Source of the DNA: Pichia kudriavzevii
Taxonomy: Eukaryota > Ascomycota > Pichiomycetes > Pichiales > Pichiaceae
Direction: 5' to 3'
Length of the DNA stretch: 64,000 bases
Assembly (NCBI RefSeq): GCF_003054445.1
Contig: NC_042508.1
Span: 2,356,001-2,420,000, forward strand
The notes under the pieces are model-generated. The model was not told the DNA's origin and did no database searches. It worked only from the letters and a program-made list of their open reading frames with translations. Of the stretch, positions 56,541 through 64,000 are shown piece after piece. Every line of letters starts with the position of its first letter. The stretch's first letter is position 1. The position numbers were made by a program, and so were the translations under genes.

Positions 56541-57614
56541 TCACAGTGACGGCTGCTTTGTTTTGTTTGAATATTTTTTCTCCAGCAAAGAAATGGTGTC
56601 GTCCACCTCATCTTTGTCTTCCTCCTCTTCTTCTTCTTCTTCCTCTTTTTTTGGAGGTTCTGCTCTTCTAGGATTTAACCTTTCCTTCCTCACTGCACTC
56701 TCACCATATTCCTCCAATGGTTTAGTATCGACGCTGTTAACAGTGGAAGTTCCAGAAGAGATGATTTGTGATGACTTTTGCAATTTCGGTTGCCCCTCCC
56801 GTTTATTAATAAGGCGCTCAGCCCTCTCGAGTTTCATTTTAGTCGCAAGGGCACTCCCCCGGAGTTTGATCATTTCATCTTCTTTGTCAGAGACCGTTTT
56901 GCTAAGTTTTGAATTGTCGAATCGGAGCTGTTTTAGCCGTTGGTCTTTCTCCTGATTTTCGCTTTCTAGACGAGCAACTGCAGCCTTCAGCTTTTCCACC
57001 TCAGCCTTTTCGAGCTTTCTTTCATTGGATTCATTCTGTAGTTTCCCCTTGTACTCCTGATTGGCCTTCTTGAGCAACTTTACCTCATCCAATAAATCGC
57101 AATAACTAGAGTATACCTTCTTGTTTGTGGATTTTAGCTTTTCGTAATTTCTTTCCAACTCCTCCTTATCAAGTAATAGTTTTGAGTACCTCTTTTTGAA
57201 ACTTACCTCTTCAAATTTTTCAATGAATTGAAGAAGGTAGGCATTGTTCCGCTCTAAACGCATGCAGTAACTGATGAGTTCGTCGTCGCTGTTCCGTAAT
57301 TCATGTTCAATATTTTGTTCACTATAAGCTTCGGGTATGTAGTTTCGGCGTTCTTCACGGTATGGAGCTCGGGTGTTTCCCCATCTCTCTGTTTCCTCGT
57401 GCATCAATCGTAGGGTGTCTTCGATGCCTTCTTTCTCCTCGCTTGGAATATAGTCTTTATCGTCATCTAAACAATGCCTTATTCGATGGTGAATTCGTTC
57501 CAATTCTTCATCACACAGATAAATATCATCGTCGATCTGTTCTATGTAATCGGCTTTCTCCGGCGAATTAGAATGGTTTAAACCATCTATCCATTTCCCA
57601 AGACCTTTGAGCAT
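56541..57614 (-). CDS. Coiled-coil protein, possibly spindle pole body (Bbp1-like)
   Basis: 357 residues from the ATG at 57614; the frame is open to 57665 but with no earlier ATG. N-terminus MLKGLGKWIDGLN, then an acidic region, and from about 115 to 290 a long coiled coil (ELISYCMRLERNNAYLLQF ... SFKKRYSKLLLDKEELERNYEKLKS ... AEVEKLKAAVARLESENQEK). The tail is basic/acidic (EEEEEEEEDKDEVDDT). The short KGLGKWIDGLN start and the coiled-coil layout are reminiscent of yeast Bbp1 (385 residues), a spindle-pole-body anchor, but this is only a weak likeness; other coiled-coil proteins fit too. It is divergent in position from no gene: the ABC transporter follows on the same strand 120 bp on. Confidence 0.7.
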   Translation of the reverse strand: MLKGLGKWIDGLNHSNSPEKADYIEQIDDDIYLCDEELERIHHRIRHCLDDDKDYIPSEEKEGIEDTLRLMHEETERWGNTRAPYREERRNYIPEAYSEQNIEHELRNSDDELISYCMRLERNNAYLLQFIEKFEEVSFKKRYSKLLLDKEELERNYEKLKSTNKKVYSSYCDLLDEVKLLKKANQEYKGKLQNESNERKLEKAEVEKLKAAVARLESENQEKDQRLKQLRFDNSKLSKTVSDKEDEMIKLRGSALATKMKLERAERLINKREGQPKLQKSSQIISSGTSTVNSVDTKPLEEYGESAVRKERLNPRRAEPPKKEEEEEEEEEDKDEVDDTISLLEKKYSNKTKQPSL

Positions 57615-57866
57615 GTACCTATACTTAGTGATTATCTGCTTCAATTCTACACTCAAGAGGGACAAGTATCACATGTAAAAGAAACACGAAACGCGCTTCA
57701 TTTTCATGAAAACACTGCTTAAAGAGAAGGGAAACATTGTCGAAATTAGTAGTGAAGGAGAAACTGTTCTATAGAAGACTACAAGGCAATACTGAGACTC
57801 TTTAAATATTCAGGAAGCAACAATGTATTCCTCGGCAATGTTTTGCCTGTTTTGATTTATAGGGAA

Positions 57867-58919
57867 TCAATAATTCCAGCCGTAAGTGGACTTCAACCTG
57901 TTGGTCAAATGTTGGCCAGCAGTTTGTGCGACACCGTGCTTTTCCATGTACTCACTTGCACCTCTCCCCTTGAGTTTCGAGATAATCTTGCTAGGAACGG
58001 GCTCTAGTAGAGTGTCGTCCCCCGGATGTGCAAAAAGCACGATAGAGTATCTATCCTTGCCCTGATCGAGCAATTCCTTAGGAAACCTGACCCTATGAAT
58101 GGTTGATTTCAAATAACCGTTTGTCCAATAACAGAGTTGGTCGCCAATGTTAACAATCAAAGGTGCGGCTTCATTGGAAGCAGCATACTTAGGAGACGTT
58201 GGGACATAGGGGACCTCTTCCCATCGCTTATTCACTTGTGAGTACAACTGCAAACCAGATTCCTCTTTTTTTTGGAACAACATTGTGATTGTGCCGTAAT
58301 CGGTATGAGCACCAGCGACATTCAACTCTTTATGTTTCGCCTTCTCCTCCTCCGTGGAGCCTGGTTGAACAGGACTTGGATAACGCAGGAATCGAAACGT
58401 GGTACCGGAAAAGTGATCATCATGGTGTCTTTCGACAAACCAATCGTGGTCTATACCGTTGGAAGTTTCAATTTCCAAACCTTCCGCTAACAATCTTAAC
58501 GAACGTTTCAAACAATTCCTCAGCTTACAAACAGTAGCAGATATCACATCAATTTTGTCTTCCCAGAATTCAGGAATTTGCTGGTTTGGTATACCTGTTC
58601 TCAAGTTGAAATTTGCAAAATTAAAACCTTCCTTGGGGTCTCCAAACCCACGCTGTAGGTCATTTTCTTCCAAATTTTCAATACCAAACGCAGTATAACC
58701 GGTATTGTCTAGTTGGATAGGACACCTATTCTTCACGTCAAGAGACTGTTTGAAATAGTCGTGGGAGTATTCGAAAAGTTGATTCACTTCCTCTTCGGTG
58801 ATTCCATGGCCTTCAAACATGAGGAATCCCTGGGTGGAACTGGCATGAACAATTTTCTCGGCATTCTTCTTGGAGATGTCGTTCAAATCTATGATTTCTA
58901 ACTTCGTCTGGTCCATCAT
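57867..58919 (-). CDS. Non-heme 2-oxoglutarate/Fe(II) dioxygenase
   Basis: A 350-residue protein of the isopenicillin-N-synthase-like 2OG-oxygenase family. The DIOX_N region opens with EIIDLNDISKKNAEKIVHASSTQGFLMFEGHGI. The iron facial triad is His205-x-Asp207 (GAHTDYG) and His275 (IHRVRFP), and the 2OG salt bridge is Arg290 followed by Ser292 (RYS), all present, so it should be an active oxygenase. GFGDPKEGFNF and YTNGYLKSTIHR-like blocks are typical of the fungal cytosolic members. The substrate cannot be named: the family covers amino-acid, pyrimidine and secondary-metabolite hydroxylases. A second Met codon follows directly (MM). Between the coiled-coil gene and TEF1, all on the minus strand. 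Confidence 0.9.
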   Translation of the reverse strand: MMDQTKLEIIDLNDISKKNAEKIVHASSTQGFLMFEGHGITEEEVNQLFEYSHDYFKQSLDVKNRCPIQLDNTGYTAFGIENLEENDLQRGFGDPKEGFNFANFNLRTGIPNQQIPEFWEDKIDVISATVCKLRNCLKRSLRLLAEGLEIETSNGIDHDWFVERHHDDHFSGTTFRFLRYPSPVQPGSTEEEKAKHKELNVAGAHTDYGTITMLFQKKEESGLQLYSQVNKRWEEVPYVPTSPKYAASNEAAPLIVNIGDQLCYWTNGYLKSTIHRVRFPKELLDQGKDRYSIVLFAHPGDDTLLEPVPSKIISKLKGRGASEYMEKHGVAQTAGQHLTNRLKSTYGWNY

Positions 58920-59319
58920 TGGCTAAAGAATAGGATGAACGAGAAGTTTCTTTACTCTACAGACGAAAAGAGAAAAGAGAATGCTCTTTCAGGAAAACAT
59001 AGATACTTATAGAATAAGAAAAAGTTTGTATATGAGTAGAAGTCAAAAGCTTAATCGCTATCTCTCCAACTTGCAATTATAATAATGCGCTGACAATTTC
59101 CACTTCTTTGCAGAGCTAATCGGAAGATTTCGTTCAGAGGCATCGACACTTCCCGTCGGAAAGCTACTTGACTCCATCAACAAAAATTACCCCTTGTTAA
59201 GATAGCCCTGTCATGGTGATCGACGCAAGAGTCAAGTTCTACAATAAATAATTGATAATAATAATTAGTGTAAGAAATAGTTATAAAAAGTATAAAGGAA
59301 TTAAACTATATGGCTATAC
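58920..59319. other. Intergenic: 2OG oxygenase promoter and TEF1 3' flank
   Basis: 400 bp between two minus-strand genes. It is mildly AT-rich and contains no frame, E-box or RNA motif I would claim. Confidence 0.6.
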
Positions 59320-60696
59320 TTATTTCTTTGCAGCCTTAGCAGCAGACTTGGTGACCTTACCTGCCTTGTCGACCTTTTCAACGGACTTGATAACACCGAC
59401 AGCAACAGTTTGTCTCATATCTCTGACTGCGAATCTACCTAATGGTGGATATTCAGTGAAAGCTTCAACACACATTGGCTTGGTTGGGACCATCTTGACG
59501 ATAGCTGCATCACCAGACTTGACAGACTTTGGATGGTCTTCAACAGACTTACCAGTTCTTCTGTCAATCTTTTCGATTAATTCGTCGAACTTACATGCAA
59601 TGTGGGCAGTGTGACAATCCAAGACTGGAGAGTAACCAGCGGAAATTTGACCAGGGTGGTTCAAGACAATGACTTGAGCATTGAAAGAAGCTGCACCCAT
59701 TGGTGGGTCGTTCTTGGAGTCACCACAAACGTTACCTCTCTTGATATCCTTGACAGAAACGTTCTTAACGTTGAAACCAACGTTATCACCTGGAACACCT
59801 TGTTCTAATTGTTCATGGTGCATTTCAACGGACTTGACTTCGGTGGTAACACCTGCTGGAGCAAAAGTGACAACCATACCTGGCTTAATGACACCGGTTT
59901 CGACTCTACCGACTGGCACAGTACCAATACCACCAATCTTGTAAACATCTTGTAATGGTAATCTTAATGGCTTTTCGGTTGGTCTGACAGGTGGTTCAAT
60001 AGCATCGATTGCTTCTAATAAGGTCTTACCCTTAACAACACCTGCCTTGGTTTCCTTAGTCCAACCCTTGTACCATGGACAGTTGGTGGATGCTTCAATC
60101 ATGTTGTCACCATTCCAACCAGAAATTGGAACGAATGGAACAGTCTTTGGGTTGTAACCAACCTTCTTGATGAAGTTTTGGGTTTCCTTGACAATTTCTT
60201 CAAATCTGTTTTCATCCCACTTAACGGAATCCATCTTGTTAATAGCAACAATCAATTGTCTAACACCTAAGGTGAAAGCCAATAGAGCGTGTTCTCTAGT
60301 TTGACCATCCTTGGAGATACCAGCTTCGAATTCACCGACACCACCAGCAATAATCAAAATAGCACAATCAGCTTGAGAAGTACCGGTAATCATGTTCTTG
60401 ATGAAATCTCTGTGACCTGGAGCATCAATAACGGTAACGTGGTACTTTGGAGTTTCGAACTTCCATAAAGCAATATCAATAGTGATACCTCTTTCTCTTT
60501 CTGCCTTTAACTTGTCCAAGACCCAAGCGTACTTGAAAGAACCCTTACCTAATTCTGCTGCTTCCTTTTCAAACTTTTCAATGGTTCTCTTGTCAATACC
60601 ACCACACTTGTAAATTAAGTGACCGGTGGTAGTAGACTTACCAGAATCGACGTGACCAATAACGACGACGTTAACGTGTTGCTTCTCCTTACCCAT
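59320..60696 (-). CDS. TEF1: Translation elongation factor eEF1A
   Basis: 458 residues, the exact length of yeast eEF1A. GTPase motifs: [14 protein letters not shown] (G1), [13 protein letters not shown] (G2 effector), DAPGHRDF (G3), NKMD (G4). Domain 2 and 3 blocks follow, including [41 protein letters not shown] and [20 protein letters not shown]. It ends KSAAKAAKK. The factor brings aminoacyl-tRNA to the ribosome. Codons are strongly biased (GGT, TTG, AAG, ACC, GTT/GTC), unlike most neighbours, as expected for a very highly expressed gene. The leader on the mRNA strand is pyrimidine-rich. Confidence 0.99.
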   Translation of the reverse strand: MGKEKQHVNVVVIGHVDSGKSTTTGHLIYKCGGIDKRTIEKFEKEAAELGKGSFKYAWVLDKLKAERERGITIDIALWKFETPKYHVTVIDAPGHRDFIKNMITGTSQADCAILIIAGGVGEFEAGISKDGQTREHALLAFTLGVRQLIVAINKMDSVKWDENRFEEIVKETQNFIKKVGYNPKTVPFVPISGWNGDNMIEASTNCPWYKGWTKETKAGVVKGKTLLEAIDAIEPPVRPTEKPLRLPLQDVYKIGGIGTVPVGRVETGVIKPGMVVTFAPAGVTTEVKSVEMHHEQLEQGVPGDNVGFNVKNVSVKDIKRGNVCGDSKNDPPMGAASFNAQVIVLNHPGQISAGYSPVLDCHTAHIACKFDELIEKIDRRTGKSVEDHPKSVKSGDAAIVKMVPTKPMCVEAFTEYPPLGRFAVRDMRQTVAVGVIKSVEKVDKAGKVTKSAAKAAKK

Positions 60697-60794
60697 TGTG
60701 ATATATAAGTTAGATTTGTCTGTTGAAGGAAAAAGTAAAAAAAAGTTGAAAAGAAAAGGTAAAGAAAAGAAGAAGAAAAGTGCAGAAACTAGGA

Positions 60795-60800
60795 TATATA
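60795..60800 (-). promoter_or_regulatory. TATA box of TEF1
   Basis: TATATA about 100 bp upstream of the TEF1 ATG. The distance and the strong expression of TEF1 fit a TATA-containing promoter. A second TATATA at 60701-60707 is within the leader. Confidence 0.5.
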
Positions 60801-60952
60801 CTCACACTCGAGTGGCAACAACCTCGTGCCAATTATTGCACTCAATTTCCTCGCCACCAAGAAAATTTTTCATCATTTTCGCATTTCCGCACCATTTCAT
60901 TTTTATCCTTTCTTCAAGAAACTGCGCGTCTCTGCCATTTTAAAAGTACGTG

Positions 60953-61010
60953 ACCTCGCTCCTCTGCGAGGTGTCCGGGGTAGTCGACCCCTGAAAGGAC
61001 CTTCAGAGGT
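60953..61010. promoter_or_regulatory. Cluster of GC-rich inverted repeats upstream of TEF1
   Basis: Three inverted repeats stand in a row: ACCTCGC(60953-60959) with GCGAGGT(60966-60972), GGGGT(60977-60981) with ACCCC(60987-60991), and ACCT(60999-61002) with AGGT(61007-61010); CTGAA/TTCAG also pairs across the last. They occur about 255-315 bp before the TEF1 ATG in an otherwise AT-rich promoter. Probably the upstream activating region; the protein is unknown. The yeast Rap1 consensus is not evident. Confidence 0.5.
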
Positions 61011-62328
61011 GGCGCAGTGCAGTTGAGAGGTGGGAGTGGCGCATGCGTTTTGAGGGCATTTTTCACTCCTCTGATGGGGAATTATGGACAAAGAGGTTGT
61101 TTACAGAATTGGGATTGTCTGCTTACATTGCTGGTCAGATGTATCTCTTCTCAGAAATTCAATAGAAGGTAATTGTCCAAGCCCGTATGCGGTCATTGCA
61201 GACCCATTGAACCCATATGAGGCTTGTAGAGCTCTTCATTGGCTTTCTAGTGTTTATGCTTCACAGAGGGTGAAACAGTTTTCATGATGTTTCAAATACC
61301 TTCTATGCAGGTGACCCAAAACACATCTACGTAACTGGGGTTGCTATTCATCTGAAAAATGTGGAAAGTAGCTTTTATAGTATAGCTTTCGAAGGTAAAA
61401 AAAAATAAAAACATAACTCTTCTTTTTTTCTGTTGAAAAACTGGCTAAACCTAAAAGTTTGCAGAAATGGCTGTTTTTTTCTTGATGTAAAATCGTCATC
61501 TCTTCTTTATGTGTATATTCTATACATGTGAAGGAATGGCTCTGTAGTTGCAGTCAATGGCAGAACAAATAGAGTACTCTTTTGGTGGATTCTACACAAG
61601 CATTGTCTGCTCAGCATCTTAGCCGTGCATAGAAAAGACAATGCATTCTAACTTTGCAGGTACGAATAACAGTAAACTACACTTGGATTACCATTGAACT
61701 ACTTTTAGGTTCCAATTCCCCGCTCATTGACACTACCCATTGAAATGTAGACCAAATTCTGGAGAATTGTACATAAAACAAAAAATAAACAAGCAAGAAA
61801 AGCCATACAAAAGTCTAAAAAGTGGGGCTAAAACTTTTAACCACAAGCAATCACATCCAAAACCGGTATTACCAGCAGGGGAACACTACAATTTAAGCAG
61901 AAACAGATGTAATTGCTTCTTCTCTGAACGACTGCTGGATTAGATACACTTTGGAAAAAGGATCCTCATGACATGATCCGAATACTTGTGCAATTCTACT
62001 CAAAAAAATATGTGGGAGTTACTTGTAACAAGCTCTTTATCTTTCCTTTTTTTCCTCATTGGCAATTTCAAAATATTGCTGTGCTTAATAGTGGTATCAT
62101 TTTGGAGCCCGTAACACACGTCAAACATGCAAGTTAACAGAATTCCAAATGTTGTTCCAATTTAATAAACCCTCGTGCTATGTAATAACTATAATCAGGT
62201 GTTCTAGCAGATTGAAGAAATGAAAACAACCCATTCCGCGGCTCAGCGAAAACTCTTCCATTTCTGATAATAAAGATACAACGCCCCAGAATAATTTCCC
62301 AATATATATGTGGCGCATTGACGGGTTA

Positions 62329-62334
62329 CACGTG
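62329..62334. promoter_or_regulatory. CACGTG box upstream of MATE gene
   Basis: ACACGTGAC, about 240 bp before the ATG at 62571. The core is shared by Pho4, Cbf1 and other bHLH factors. A GCGGCTC element lies about 90 bp further upstream. Confidence 0.4.
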
Positions 62335-62570
62335 ACATTTTTTTGGCGGTGCACTTCTGCGCATTTTCCAAATCAGGCAGGTTTATCCGAAGGAGAAATT
62401 ACACCGCCCGTTTCGTGAATGAGAGCCAACTAAGATTTAGCTGGTGTTTCGTTATCTATTGATTTATTGCTACATACTTAAATACACCAGATGAGCAGCT
62501 ATACTAAATTATCGGACAGTCATCTCGGCTAAACTAAAGGAATCAAAAGCAGTTACTTCAGAACATACCA

Positions 62571-64000
62571 ATGTCCGAAAGTGTACCCAGCCATTCAGGG
62601 CAGAATCTCCTTCTCAACCAACCACTGTTGAGTAATCCAGATTCAACAGCACCGTACTATGGTACCACGAGCCAAGTCGACCAGCATGAATTAATACAGC
62701 GTAGGAGAAAGTCATCTATGGCATCCTCCAGATTCAAGGATCTCAATCTTGCGTCAACATCACAAATCAATGGGGAATATCAACCGGTAGAAACCACTGT
62801 TTTCAAGGAAGTGGTGCTGATGTTGCGCTCTTCTGTGCCCTTGATCATTACGCTTTTGTTACAATACTCGTCATCCATTTCAACACCCTTCTTTGTCGGG
62901 AACTTGGGCTCAGACGAGCTAGGTGCCGTTTCTTTAGCTAATCTAATGGCAAATATATCAGCATTCGCTGTTATTGAAGGTATTTCTTCGTCACTATCGA
63001 CATTATGTCCTCAAGCGTATGGGCGTAAAAACTACAGGCTTGTTGGCCTTTACGCCGTCAGGTGCTGTCTTTTACTATTCGTTTTCTACTTTGGAATTTA
63101 TTTTTTTTGGAATTATGGTGCATATTACTTGTTAGACCGATTCATATCTGAGAAGAGAGCATGTCTGCTAGCAGGACAATACCTATCACGGCTTGTCTAC
63201 AGTGTCCCTGGGTTTATTATCTTTGAGGTTTTGAAACAGTACCTACAGGCACAGGGAATTTTCCATGCATCAACAATTGTTCTATGTATATGTGCCCCAT
63301 TGAATTTTGTCTTGACTTACTTGCTTGTCTGGAACCCGACAATAGGCTTTGGTTTCTTGGGTGCACCTACTGCAATTGTCATCACCCATTCTTTGATGGC
63401 GTTGCTTCTCTTCATGTACACCTGCTTTATAGATGGCTATAAGTGCTGGTGTGGCTTCACCTATGAGTTCTTTACGAATTGGTCACGAATCACCAAATTG
63501 GCCCTTCCAGGTATAATCATGATTGAGGCTGAGTGGTTGGCCTTTGAAATCAACACCTTTGCCAGTGCAAAGTTTGGGACCCCAGCTTTGGCTGCTCAGT
63601 CGATTGTCACCTCAATTGGTGTAATCATATACCAAATCCCATTTGCTGTTTCTATTGCTGGATCAACCAGAATTGCTTGGTTCATTGGTTCAGCATCTAA
63701 GGACGCGGCGATAAAATCAACCAGGGCCATAATTTACGTTGCGGTGGTGTTTGGAACTCTCACTTGTATTATCCTGATATTATTGAAGGATTCAATTACA
63801 CATTTATTTTCAAAAGACCTCGATGTGGTTCATTTGGCATCTAAAGTTTTAATTATAGTCTCGATTTACCAGATCCCTGATTGTCTGTCATGTACGCTTG
63901 GGGGAGTTTTGAGAGGACAGGGTAGGCAATACATCGGTGGATATCTCAATTTATTCAGCTACTATGTCTTGGCTATACCATTTTCTTTCTACTGCGCTTT
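62571..64000 (+). CDS. MATE-family multidrug/toxin antiporter, 3' end beyond window
   Basis: Open frame from ATG 62571 to the right edge, at least 476 codons; the C-terminus is missing. After a polar cytosolic N-terminus of about 80 residues (SNPDSTAPYYGTTSQ, RRRKSS), the MATE core starts with LRSSVPLIITLLLQYSSSISTPFFVGNLGSDELGAVSLANL. Typical blocks include SSLSTLCPQAYGRKNYRLVG, LNFVLTYLLVW, LPGIIMIEAEWLAFEINTFASAKFGT and AQSIVTSIGVIIYQIPFAVSIAGSTRI. About ten membrane segments are seen before the edge. S. cerevisiae relatives are Erc1 (ethionine resistance, S-adenosylmethionine accumulation) and YDR338C, both with a similar polar head. The substrate is unknown. Confidence 0.9.
   Translation, partial: MSESVPSHSGQNLLLNQPLLSNPDSTAPYYGTTSQVDQHELIQRRRKSSMASSRFKDLNLASTSQINGEYQPVETTVFKEVVLMLRSSVPLIITLLLQYSSSISTPFFVGNLGSDELGAVSLANLMANISAFAVIEGISSSLSTLCPQAYGRKNYRLVGLYAVRCCLLLFVFYFGIYFFWNYGAYYLLDRFISEKRACLLAGQYLSRLVYSVPGFIIFEVLKQYLQAQGIFHASTIVLCICAPLNFVLTYLLVWNPTIGFGFLGAPTAIVITHSLMALLLFMYTCFIDGYKCWCGFTYEFFTNWSRITKLALPGIIMIEAEWLAFEINTFASAKFGTPALAAQSIVTSIGVIIYQIPFAVSIAGSTRIAWFIGSASKDAAIKSTRAIIYVAVVFGTLTCIILILLKDSITHLFSKDLDVVHLASKVLIIVSIYQIPDCLSCTLGGVLRGQGRQYIGGYLNLFSYYVLAIPFSFYCA

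Larger units (their letters stand above)
60697..62570. other. Long divergent intergenic region, TEF1 / MATE transporter
   Basis: 1874 bp, the largest gap in the window. The left ~320 bp is the TEF1 promoter, with a TATA element and a cluster of GC-rich palindromes. The right ~350 bp is the MATE promoter with CACGTG and GCGGCTC. The middle (about 61050-62200) has only short frames (61084-61287 with 67 codons, 61740-61943 with 67 codons) with no likeness to known proteins. A noncoding RNA, an unrecognised small gene or a lost gene would fit; I cannot decide. Confidence 0.6.

Noticed and set aside
57615-57720. Possible 5' exon for the coiled-coil gene
   Set aside because: A TACTAAT and AG are present but no GTATGT-like donor or coding exon was found upstream.
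61284-61355. Possible C/D snoRNA (ATGATGT ... CTGA)
   Set aside because: The C box has a mismatch, the terminal stem is only three pairs, and no C'/D' pair or clear rRNA complement was found.
61084-61943. Two 67-codon frames (61084-61287 and 61740-61943)
   Set aside because: Composition is not protein-like and nothing is recognised; length is compatible with chance in 1.9 kb.

Overview
This window comes from the nuclear genome of a budding yeast (Saccharomycotina). Genes are compact and nearly all intron-free, and many encode recognisable yeast proteins (TEF1, PHO84, UBR1, UBP2, AFG3, BCS1, GPI16, VPS74, profilin, LEO1). The one clear intron has GTATGT and TACTAAC signals. CTG falls at invariant leucine positions of the m-AAA protease (45738-45740 and 45957-45959), so CTG reads as Leu and the CTG-Ser and CTG-Ala clades are unlikely. 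A U2AF small subunit and a probable complex I accessory subunit, both absent from Saccharomyces cerevisiae, together with an unduplicated MAD3/BUB1 gene, place it outside the post-duplication Saccharomycetaceae. A Pichia-like yeast fits best; the genus is inference.

Layout. 1-5103: spliceosome PRP21 (cut by the left edge), a small unknown gene, Golgi COG1 and U2AF small subunit. 5525-10841: two tandem PHO84-type phosphate transporters; the second has a long promoter with three CACGTG (Pho4-type) sites. 10842-17949: N-end-rule ligase UBR1 and respiratory QCR9. 18320-28438: HGH1, TFIIF subunit TFG1, EMC6, an MPN-domain protein, an orphan, dolichyl-pyrophosphate phosphatase CAX4, TEL2 and a candidate CENP-W. 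28511-37592: BCS1, deubiquitinase UBP2, a fusion of a CENP-B-like DNA-binding domain to a cystathionine-synthase-like PLP domain, and VPS74. 37791-46265: profilin with a 13-nt first exon, LEO1, a probable complex I subunit, EB1 protein BIM1, an orphan solenoid protein and AFG3. 46539-58919: a combined MAD3/BUB1 protein with two KEN boxes and a degenerate kinase domain, an orphan, GPI16, a YOL075C-type ABC transporter, a coiled-coil protein and a 2-oxoglutarate oxygenase. 59320-64000: TEF1, a 1.9-kb gene-poor stretch and a MATE transporter cut by the right edge.

These are mostly housekeeping genes that do not form one pathway. Chromosome segregation recurs (BIM1, MAD3/BUB1, candidate CENP-W), as do mitochondrial respiration (QCR9, BCS1, AFG3, complex I subunit) and RNA polymerase II transcription (TFG1, LEO1). 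I saw no transposon, virus-like element, tRNA, rRNA or CRISPR array. The most unusual object is the DNA-binding/PLP fusion at 34177-36234, which resembles in layout the bacterial MocR regulators although its parts come from different families.
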